A DNA stretch of 64,000 nucleotides from the NCBI GenBank assembly GCA_934047225.1, contig OW204010.1:2880794-2944793 (forward strand). The letters are read 5' to 3'. This document shows positions 22,143-31,358 of this stretch, one piece after another (position 1 is the first letter of the stretch; every line of letters begins with the position of its first letter). The notes under the pieces were generated by a model. The model was given only the letters and a program-made list of their open reading frames with translations, had not been told where the DNA came from and ran no database searches. A program made the translations under genes and the position numbers. Origin of the DNA: Ypsolopha sequella (Eukaryota > Arthropoda > Insecta > Lepidoptera > Ypsolophidae).

Positions 22143-24205
22143 TTACGTTTTTTTAAATAATAATATTTGTCGAAGGGTTATTTGGTGAAACAGGGTTTTT
22201 TTTTGTTGTTACTCGTTTTTTTTTTTGTATGTGTCACATTATTTTTTTTTTTGTACTGTGTATTTTGATTTAGTGTGTGCTTTTGTACATATAAGGAAGC
22301 TTAAGTGCTAAATTTTTTTTTTGTGAGTAACAAGTTAAGGTGTATTTACACTGTTTTTTTTTATTTGGTATCAACAAAAAATTTTTTTTTTTAATGGTTT
22401 TTAATTTTTTTTAGTTTACACTGAGTTGTGTTTGTGGATGTGTAAATTCTTTTTTGCACTCAGTGATTTTGGTACCAAATTTTTTTGAGAAGAATTTTAA
22501 AACACTTGTAAGAAACAGGAAGCAGATTTTTTTAAATGGATACTAAAGTATTGTTTTTTGGTCCTCTTAAAGGATGATTTAATTTAGGAGTTAACTATTC
22601 GCACCGACACGCCATCATCCACGGTTTTAGGTCTTTGGATGCTGTCAAGGAAGCCAGTTTTTTTGTGTGTTTTGGTTGTTGATACCTCGGCATTTTATTT
22701 TGTTTTAATTTTTATGGTGGTTTTATTGGAGTTTTGTTTTTTTTTTTTTTTTTTTGTTTATGTATGGAGTTTCAAAACAGTGATTGTAGTTTATTTTTAC
22801 ACTAATCTTTGGATTGAGCTTCGTGCATGAGGTTGTAATTTTACAATTCTCGAGTTTTGGGGTTATGTTTTTTAATTTATTTTATTGGGGTTAGTTTGTG
22901 GTTCAGCTCGATGTTTGAGTTGTTCCGGGTTTTGTTTTACTTGCTTTTAGGCAAGAGCCGAGGTATCGGGCAGGTTTATTTGTTTGTTTTGTTTTTTTTA
23001 CCGTCATATAATAAATATAGTTTGCTTTGGGGGTAATTTTTTTTTTCTTTCTAGTAATGTTTTTTTAAGTTACTCAAATTTTTGTTTTTTTGTTTGTTTT
23101 GGGGGATTTTCTTCGATTAAAATTTAGTAACAGTTTTTATTTTATGACGTTTTTGTCAGGGGTTTGGTTAGTTTCACGGACTCACGTATTAGTGAGATTC
23201 GTGTTTTTGTTTAAAATTTATTCCCCCTGCTGGATTTGTTAGTGACGCGACTTTTATTCGTAATGATCCCGTTTTTCCACTTTTGTTTCATTCGCGAGCC
23301 CGGGTGGGAGTTGAGTTTGATTTCATGGCCAGTGTTTAAGTGTCCCAACAATATATTTGGGGGGATACCTAATTTTGTTTGAAAGGTACTGACGGACAGC
23401 ATTGTCTGGCTCGTTAAGAAGTTTGGATGTTATGTTTAAATGGATAGAATGCAGAGAGGTATGGAAGTAAGGTTGGTGATGTATGCTAGGATACACTGGG
23501 CCGGTTTTGTTAGAAATCAAATTTCGACAGTGACCTACTCCAGCTCAAAGAGGTCTCGGTTTTTTTTTGGTGTGGGCCATTACACACTTTTGTCCGCTGC
23601 CGTTTGGTGGTATAGGGTAGCCGGGGTTTTTTTTGGAAGTGGGCGATAATCCCTGGACGGCTGGGAGTTACTCGTTTGAGTCTCCTGGTGTTTTTTTCCT
23701 CTCACTGGAGTGGCTTGTGTGTGCCGGTAAGTTCGATTAAGTTCGTTGATTCCGGTGATGCAGGTCATGTTGATGGTGAGGGGCCGAGGCGGAACTCTTG
23801 AATGATTTCATTTGTTTTATTTTTATAGTTGGGGGGTAGCATTTTATCATTACGAATACAGGCGCACTACTTTTGTTGTTCCTGCAGGAAGGGTTACTTT
23901 TGTTTGGTTTTTGTTTTTATTGTCGTGGGTTTGACTTTGTTTTGGGTTTTGACGGATGTTTGTTTCTCTTGTTTTATGTTTGTCTTTGGTTTTTATTTGG
24001 TTTTGTTTGTAGGTGTGCTGTTTTCAGGCATCTACTTTAGTTATTAGGTTTTTGTTTTGTGTTGGTTTTTTTTTATATAAAATCATCAGGGGGGGTTAAT
24101 TTTGTTTTTTTTTTCTTTTGGGTTTTAAAAAAAAAAAAATTAGTTTTTTGTTGTGGTTTTACGCTGAGGGCAGCGATCGGTGCTCTAGGCGCACCTCTTA
24201 TGCTT
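22143..24205 (+). other. T/G-rich non-coding interior of the LARD-like element
   Basis: The plus strand is dominated by T and G with long T runs. The few open frames (22639, 23829) are hydrophobic artefacts of T-rich sequence. No gag, protease or polymerase motif is visible on either strand. Confidence 0.6.
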
Positions 24206-24218
24206 CGGGAGGGGGTAT

Positions 24219-25619
24219 TGTAGCATTGCAAATTTGGTAGTTGCTGTTATCACAAAAAGTTATGCGTCGTTTATTTGCTTGCCGGAAAGTTTCGGGTTTA
24301 CCCTCTTTTATAGACATGAAGTTAATCGCGCGATTGCCGCGATGCCGAGTTGTTCTCGTTCATTTGCCAACCGGAGTTTATGCCGACAGCTCGTGTTGAG
24401 TTATTTTATTATAGGAAATTATTTCCCTTGTTTGTTTACAGGTTTTGTTTCTTTAAAAGTGTTTTCTTTTTAATGTAATTTTCACAAGTTAAGGAAAGGT
24501 GTTAAAGGAAAAATTTATCTTAGTTACAAGTGTTTGGCCAAGACCTTCATTTGGCAATTTCCTGCCAAGACATTACTAAGACCTTAAGTACCTTAAAATA
24601 GTTGTGTTAGGTACCGCCTTAACATCCGGTAGTAATATTACATTGGAATTAGTAATGCCAAGACATAAATAAACAATTAAGTGACAACTAGGTGGAATTG
24701 TTACCACCTTATCCACTGGTGACTAAATTACTTGGAATCTTGTGAAAATTACATTAAAAAAAAACACTTTTAAAGAAACAAAACTTGTAAACAAACAAGG
24801 GAAATAATTTCCTAAATAAAATCTAGCTCAGGGGAGCCGTAGATCCTACAACAATAAATATTTGTCGAACATACTCTTTAAACCAAATCGTCTGGTACAC
24901 CATTCAGTTCTACCAGGAAAGAAAAAATATTACATAACATTAAATTTTACAGTTTGGGTTATTCGGTGAAACAGGAAGAAGAATTTAACCTTGGATACTA
25001 ATAGGACACATAACTATGTGTCCTGAAAACATACCGTCCTCGGTATCTTAACTGTGTGTAGATAAAAGTAAAAAAATTCCAACACCTACTTGAATTTTTC
25101 CATTAAACTCCACGGAAATGACACGCCGTCCGCCGCCCCCTTCAAGGTCAACGATCCACGTCCACGCAGACAAAAGGAACTGCTTACTGCGTACACCACG
25201 CGGCGTTCATACCACTGCCAGCTGGTAAATCACGAAAACTGGTAAACTCGGAAACAAGAAGATCTTGTAAACACGAAGATCTTGAAAACAAACACCCATG
25301 ATCTGAAGATTTCAGAACTCCCTCCACCTGACGAAAAAAATTCCTTTTCAAAATCAATCCATATGCCTATGTAAAATTTATCTTAGAACTATCACGAAGT
25401 CGTGTTGGCAAAATCCGCCATTATTGTAAAAAAATAACTCAACACGAGCTGTCGGCATAAACTCCGGTTGGCAAATGAACGAGAACAACTCGGCATCGCG
25501 GCAATCGCGCGATTAACTTAATGTCTATAAAAGAGGGTAAACCCGAAACTTTCCGGCAAGCAAATAAACGACGCATAACTTTTTGTGATAACCGCAACTA
25601 CCAAATTTGCAATGCTACA
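24219..25619. repeat. Rearranged 3' LTR (direct fragments plus inverted copy)
   Basis: Bases 24219-24407 equal LTR start 20818-21006, and 24413-24488 equal 21625-21698. From 24477 the sequence is the reverse complement of 21960 back to 20818. The switch point is AATTTTCACAAG, a 12-mer present in the LTR in both orientations (21687 and, inverted, 21949). Confidence 0.8.
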
Positions 25620-26478
25620 ATATAACTGTTAATTGCCTACTCTGCTTGCTTTCCACTGACGATCTGCCTACTCTGTTCTGAATTTAACTAATAACAGATC
25701 TCAGGTCAGTGTTTAGACCTCGTCTCAAACAACGAGCTGGTGTTAAGTTAGTCTGGTCTTGATTGTTAGAGGTTCAGTCTGAAAAGCCTTGTAAGTTTGA
25801 CTTTAATAGGTCTATGCATTGCCTAGATAGCCAAAATCTGCTTTGTTGAAACCATATAGTTTTTGCCCTCATTTAGATGATAAAGCATAGCATTGGCTTT
25901 TAGCTCCGTGAAAAAGCCAGGAGATGCTAAATATGCTTTAGGGCCCTTTTTCTACCTAACATTCATCCAGGCTGGACTGTTAACACAAGGTAACTTGATC
26001 AAGACTGAAAGCCGCTCGATGTAAGCCTGTGGGAAGTCTTTCCTTTCATCATAATCAACCTTCAGTTGTTCTATATAAAAAACTTTGAGGCGCCAAGTCT
26101 TACCAGCCCTGCTGATTTGTAAGGTACGCCAAAAAGTAACTTACCGAATTATAAGTGCAACTACTCTTGGACCTGCTACTGGTCCGTTCTGTCACCTACG
26201 TTACGTCGCTTGACTCTCTTAGATGCAATAGACTCCTTAGATGAAGAATTTACCCTTGTCGCGGGAATCATTGTAATGTGTCGAGCCGGCAAAGGACTTG
26301 CCTGACCCATCCTCATCTGCGTCTTTTATGTTATGATCACTCATTATTTATGTGTGACACGTGCTAGCACTATTATGTCGGACTTTTCAACTGTTTAAAA
26401 ACACTTTTAAACGCTTTAAATATTTATAAAATACGACGGAAAAAATTTTGCTTCTTTAGCGGCAAAAATACACAAACG
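25620..26478 (-). pseudogene. 5' part of the DIRS-like element with a short start ORF
   Basis: On the minus strand an ATG at 26344 opens a 35-codon hydrophilic frame (MSDHNIKDADEDGSGKSF...) stopping at 26237. Downstream to 25620 the frame is broken by many stops. By position this would be the gag-like ORF1 of a DIRS element. I recognise no domain. Confidence 0.35.
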
Positions 26479-26648
26479 CTATGAGGACTGACAGATGTCA
26501 TCGCGCTTTCACAGAGTAGAAGCGCCCGCTGGTGCAGATAAAGACGGTAAATCTCTAAGTTGCAGGTATGTTTTCACATATTTTTGGTTCGCATAAGGCT
26601 TTACACAAACTGCATTCTTCACCTAAAACGCTGTGTGTTTTAGAAAGA
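26479..26648. repeat. DIRS-like element, inverted terminal repeat (5' end)
   Basis: The 163 bp core is the reverse complement of 17035-17197 with only one or two differences. The outermost bases TAGAAAGA differ from the extended left repeat. Confidence 0.75.
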
Positions 26649-27403
26649 ACATAATATACTTACACTTAATGCCTCTAAGACGAATTATATCTGATTTTGT
26701 AACTACGCTAATACCCAACCAAGTAATGACTTTAAGATAAGAATTCACAGCTGCAATAAAACAACTACTTCAGATTACTGCGACTGTCCAAGTATACAAA
26801 AGGTCGCGCAAACTAAATATCTTGGTATCATCCTAGATCAGAGACTATCATGGTATGCACATCTTGAACACGTGACATCAAGAATCCGGAAAATAAGTTG
26901 GATTTTCAAAACTCTAAGATATGTAGTACCAAGAGTAGCTGATAGTCAGAGAGAGACCACTAGAGATCTTCTCAAAGAAATTTATGTAGCACTTGTACAG
27001 TCTATCATTACATATTGTATTCCGATTTGGGGTGGAGCGGCAAAAACTAAGTTTCCTGTGGTAGAACGGGCTCGACGTAGTTTGATTAAGGTCATGTATT
27101 TTAAAAAAAGGAGATACTCTACAGAGAAACTGTACCAACTGTCTAACCTGGCTTCAGTTAGGAAACTATATATAACCTATACAGTACTAAAACAACACAA
27201 AAACTTGCCTTTTGTCGCTAACATGACAAAGAGTAGAAAGAAAAAAAATGCTGTGACGGTACCAAAAACTAACACAACCTCTGCTAAAAGACAGTGAGAA
27301 AGACGTGCGGCTCATCTGTACAATTTACTTAACTGAGAAATAGATATATATATCCCAAAACATTTCACGATTGTAAGAAATTTGTTACTCTTTGGTTGGA
27401 AAC
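26649..27403 (+). pseudogene. LINE-B ORF2 C-terminal region (piece 2 of 4)
   Basis: The plus strand encodes LTLNASKTNYI, then after a decayed stretch TKYLGIILDQRLSW, SRIRKISWIFKTLR and IYVALVQSIITYCIPIWGG. This is the thumb/C-terminal region of Jockey/CR1-like reverse transcriptases; 26872-27297 is continuously open. The frame beyond 27297 is broken, and the element is cut by the BEL/Pao insertion at 27404. Confidence 0.75.
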
Positions 27404-27836
27404 TGTTTAGTTTTGTTGCCTTGAAAGCTCTAAGGCTTTATTTATTTTTAGTTCTCTTCGCGGTACATGCACATGACACATAACATTTATTGTATTAGAG
27501 TATTTATTTAGGTATATTTACTCTTTGGTTTGGGGCGGCGTGTCTATGCATTTTTATGTCAATGATTTGACATAACACAATGGAAAAAACCTAAAAAGGA
27601 ATCGGGCGGCCCGGAGTATACAGAAATAACCAATTCACATAAAATAATAGCTCTGGACCATTTGTGATCGGCGGTGCGGCACGGGGTGAGTGTAGGGACT
27701 CTTTTATTTGTTTATTTTATATTCCGACACAAAAATAAGGCTCAGGTACGGCATACGCTCGCATCGGCTACCAGCGGCTTTAACATCAAGCAACAATCAC
27801 GAAGGGACGAACAGACCAGTCTGGGAAACCCCTTCA
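27404..27836 (+). repeat. 5' LTR of the BEL/Pao element
   Basis: Starts TGTTTAGTTTTGTTGCC and ends ACCCCTTCA. The sequence after it, CTTTTTGGTCCTTCGGC, may be the primer binding site. Confidence 0.9.
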
Positions 27837-28605
27837 CTTTTTGGTCCTTCGGCAATCGGATGCCTTTGCGTGCACTTATCGTACTTTGGGTCTTATTACA
27901 TGGTACACAGTCGGTTTCGGTTTTCGGTTTTATATAGTTTACCCTCGTCGTAATATCTTGGCGGTGAAAAGATATCTTCGACAAAGGTCAACTCTCGGTT
28001 ATTTTATTTCGGTGCGGTTTGCGGTTTTCGTTTTGTTTCATACTCTATATTGACTCTACAAATAAACACGTATATTCGGATAGGTTACACATAGTATATC
28101 AGAGATAATTACTTATGATATATATTATATTTCAAATCATACATTTTCGCATTTTATAAATTCACGCGGATCGTGACATTGTTTCAGTTGAAGTATTCAT
28201 TTGAATTTGACGGATTGCGGATTCAAAGCAACAAAAGTTTTGTTTATGTTCTATTTTCAATTTTGCTTTGTTTTGTTTTTCTTTGGTGTTTATTTATAAA
28301 AAGTAAAAAGTATTACCATTGTTAGGTTATCTATTAAGTTTTCACTACTGTCAGCTGAGCCAGTTATAGTGTAGTGGTAGAGTACTGGACTAGAGATCGG
28401 AAAGTCCCTGGTTCAATACTCGGTATCGGAAATAATTTTTGTTTTTGTTTTCACTTTTGTTGTGAGGAAATTATTAAATTTTCATTTTAGGGCGGTTCCT
28501 AGGAGAGTTTATATGTAGGAATATTTTAAAATTTTATACTTTTTATGAAATTTTTTGATTTAAATGTTTTAACTAGGGGGTTTAAGGGTGTGTTAATTTT
28601 GCAAA
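27837..28605 (+). other. BEL/Pao leader with a tRNA-like segment
   Basis: Untranslated leader between LTR and gag. At 28365-28436 it carries an A-box-like TAGTGTAGTGGTAGAG and a B-box-like GGTTCAATACTC at tRNA spacing, but the anticodon stem does not pair. This could be a SINE or tRNA-derived insert, or chance. Confidence 0.5.
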
Positions 28606-29687
28606 ATGCCTCCTAAAATAAATACTGATCAAGCTAAGCGGATGTTACCAATTAAATATGAGATTGCAATATTAAATATTGAAACTTTATTTGGCCTTTC
28701 TCAGAAAGATCTCGTAACGGTGAGCGAGAAGAATGAATTTAAAGTGCGGTTTTCAGACCTGGAAAGTAATTACCAGGAATTTATGTCCATATATATAGAG
28801 TTGGAGTCACAGACAGAAGTAACTGACACTGATTCGGTTACCTGTGAGTCAAAATTAAAAATAATAAATAGTAAATATTATGATATCAAGCGGAGATATT
28901 TGGAACTATTCCCTGAGAACACCGATCGTTCATCAGAGGATGGTTCAGGTAATAATAGCAAGGATGGGCCTAAAAGAGAAAGGGCTATACTACCACGGAT
29001 TCAAATACCTACCTTTGGTGGTAATGAAGAGGACTATGTTTCCTTTATAGAGTTGTTTGAATCCATGGTGGGACGTGATACCTCATTGTCGGATACAGAG
29101 AGGTTGTATTATTTGAAAGGCTCATTGGTTGGAGAGCCTAAGAGTTTAATTCAGCACCTATCAATCACGGGCGCAAACTATTCGGTAGCGGTTGAATTGT
29201 TAAAAAATAAATATCATAATAAGAGGTTGATTGCGGACAGGTATTTACATAATATGATGGGTACCACACATGTCACTCGGACCAGGGGTTCATTAAAACC
29301 TTTCTTGAACTCGCTTTTGGAAAATAAAAAGGCATTAGAAAAGTTAGATTTTCCTGTCTCGGAATGGTCATATTTACTTTTCTATATAAAGTATCAAAAG
29401 CTCGATCAGGTTTTGAAGGACAAGCTTGATGAACGATTAGTAAATCAGAAAACGGAACTTCCAACATTTGAGGACTTAATTGAATTTCTGGAAAATCAAG
29501 TGCAGGTTCTGGGGTCATCCCCTGATGGTAGCTCATCAAAACCAATAGGACGCTTTTCTCCCCGAGTTCATACTGGAGTGCAGGAAAATAAGGGCGGGTG
29601 CACACTGTGTAAGAAGGGTAACCACCATATATCCAAATGTGAGCGGTTTATGAATATGGATCCTATCTCTCGGAAGGAGTATGTTAA
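28606..29687 (+). pseudogene. BEL/Pao gag, interrupted by a LINE
   Basis: The frame opens with MPPKINTDQAKRM. A central block LPRIQIPTFGGNEEDYVSF...SLSDTERLYYLKGSL (residues about 125-190) is the DUF1759 signature of BEL/Pao Gag. The first zinc knuckle CTLCKKGNHHISKC is near residue 330. The LINE at about 29688 cuts the frame; coding resumes at 34634, after the duplicated GTTAA, with further Cys/His knuckles. Gag coats the RNA in cytoplasmic particles in this family. Confidence 0.85.
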
Positions 29688-29903
29688 AGCTTTTTTTTTT
29701 TTTTTTTTTTTTTTTTTACGTGGGTAGTCATATGTGCCACACATGAAAATAGAGCTCCATATTATTTTTTTAATTTTTAATTATTTGTTGCTGTTTTTTA
29801 TATGTTATAATTAGTGGAATTCATTAATAGACCCCTTCTACACCTGAACAGTTAAAATTTCTTCAAGAATTACTAGTGGAAGTATACAAAACCTGAGTGT
29901 GAA

Positions 29904-30641
29904 ATGGACCCCTACACCATGGAGGATATGGCGGCTATGTTTCTTGAGAGGATGAGTGACTATGAGAAGAATCTACACAATGCTGCTCCTGGCACTGCCA
30001 CAAAAGCTCCTCAAAATTTATCTGCACTGGCCGGTGAGTTTGCACAATTTAAAACATTTGTGTGTGAATCACTGTCCATGCTAAGATCACAAGTTGAGCT
30101 ACTAGCCCTTGGCCTAGATCGGCATGATATGGTGTCAAGAAGAAAGGTCCTCTTATTCCATGGCATTCCTGAAACCAAAGATGAAGATCCTATAGCGAAA
30201 GTCTCAAAAGTAATAACTGACCAAATGAAGTTGACAGATCAATGTACCAAGGAGATAGCTGTATGTCATCGTCTCGGCAGTAAAACTTCCAAAACCAGAC
30301 CTCTATTGGTGCGTTTCTCAGTCTTTTCTTCACGTGTTGCTGTGTGGAACTCCAAAACGGGACTCAAGGGAACTGGAGTTACAGTCTCAGAGTTCCTAAC
30401 CAAAGCTCGACAAGATACATTTATAGCTGCCCGCAAACACTTTGGTTTGAATAAGTGTTGGACATCAGAAGGAAGGATAGTGTTGCTGCTACCGGACAAG
30501 ACTCGGCACAAGGTGGAGCGGATGGCTGAGCTGGCAATTCTTATGAAAAAGTTTCCTTCGACAGACATATCTCAGAACCCAGAAAAGCCAAAAAAACAAT
30601 CCACTAGGCGAGGAGCAGCTGCAGCTGCTTCAACCAAATAG
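29904..30641 (+). CDS. LINE family 1 ORF1 protein
   Basis: This is a 245-residue frame. The first ~80 residues (LSALAGEFAQFKTFVCESLS...) suit a coiled coil. The middle, RRKVLLFHGIPETKDEDPI...AVCHRLGSKTSKTRPLLVRF, resembles the RRM/transposase-22-like domain seen in L1-type and many insect LINE ORF1 proteins. The C-terminus is Lys/Ala-rich (KPKKQSTRRGAAAAA). ORF1p binds the LINE RNA as a chaperone in known families. No Cys/His knuckle is seen. The frame looks intact. Confidence 0.7.
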   Translation: MDPYTMEDMAAMFLERMSDYEKNLHNAAPGTATKAPQNLSALAGEFAQFKTFVCESLSMLRSQVELLALGLDRHDMVSRRKVLLFHGIPETKDEDPIAKVSKVITDQMKLTDQCTKEIAVCHRLGSKTSKTRPLLVRFSVFSSRVAVWNSKTGLKGTGVTVSEFLTKARQDTFIAARKHFGLNKCWTSEGRIVLLLPDKTRHKVERMAELAILMKKFPSTDISQNPEKPKKQSTRRGAAAAASTK

Positions 30642-31358
30642 AAGCTACTCTCCATCCATAATCAGACTTATCAGTAATCATCTGAGTGGACACTTGATTT
30701 GCTTGTTTTGTTTAGATTTTGGGGCGCGCCACATGGTCACTTTAATTTGTCAGGACTATCCGATGTACTGTTCCAAAGTCCACTCTACCTACCGTTTGAG
30801 GTGGGTATTATTATCAAAATCACTTCAAATTATGTGCATTCATTTCCTACTCATAAAAAATTTGTGACTTGACAGCTGAGCTGAGTTAGTTGATTGACAT
30901 TTACGAAGTTTGTTTGGGATTGGGATGTTGGCTCTGTTCCGATTTGGTTAAACAGAAGTTTGCATTCTGCATTTCGCCGCCTGCGTTCAATAATTTATCC
31001 CAAATCTGAACATTAACACGACATTTTAACAGGCCTTTATATTCTTTGTTTTTTGTTTTTCGTGTATGAAGATACAAATATTAGCTTGTTCTGTTTTTAA
31101 ATTGTTTATTTTACTTTTTAATTTTATTATTAGTTATCATTTTTTTTGCTTGAAAATGTTAAGTGTTTAACAGTTTTCTGTTAATTTAAGCATGTAGATA
31201 TTTTAGAGTTTTCTTCCCGCGGTCCTAATGTAGAAGGGGTCGAGCTAAATATTATTTTTTTTTTTTACGAAGTACTTATTCTAGTTTATTTTATTATATA
31301 TTTATTTTTACATTATATTTATAATATTATAATTATTTATTAAGTATTATTTGATATT

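Larger units (their letters stand above)
20818..25619 (+). mobile_element. Non-autonomous LTR retrotransposon (LARD-like) with a rearranged 3' LTR
   Basis: A 1316 bp 5' LTR (20818-22133, TG...CA) is followed one base later by the primer-binding-site-like TGGCGCCC (22135-22142). The 2.1 kb interior is T/G-rich and has no credible ORF. A purine tract, CGGGAGGGGGTAT (24206-24218), precedes the 3' LTR. The 3' LTR is scrambled: its first 189 bp are direct (24219-24407), then an internal 76 bp piece (to 24488), then a nearly complete inverted LTR running to 25619. It lies in the DIRS-like element. No flanking duplication is clear, as expected if the right end was rearranged. Confidence 0.7.
16981..26656 (-). 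mobile_element. DIRS-like tyrosine-recombinase retrotransposon, decayed
   Basis: The element interrupts LINE-B; ACATAATA stands at both borders (16981-16988 and 26649-26656). Inverted terminal repeats share a 163 bp core (17035-17197 versus 26479-26641), and the left one has an extra 46 bp outside it. Just inside the left repeat, 17227-17322 is complementary to the outer ends of both repeats joined head to tail. That is the internal complementary region that defines DIRS elements. Minus-strand remnants follow in the expected order: a short start ORF, reverse transcriptase, RNase H and a recombinase-like segment. A 4.8 kb LTR element (20818-25619) sits inside. All frames are broken. DIRS elements integrate through a recombinase, so the border repeat may be the crossover sequence rather than a staggered-cut duplication. 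Confidence 0.7.

Noticed and set aside
22639..24473. Hydrophobic open frames resembling membrane proteins
   Set aside because: They arise from T-rich DNA (TTT, GTT, TTG codons) inside the LARD-like interior; no start context or motif.
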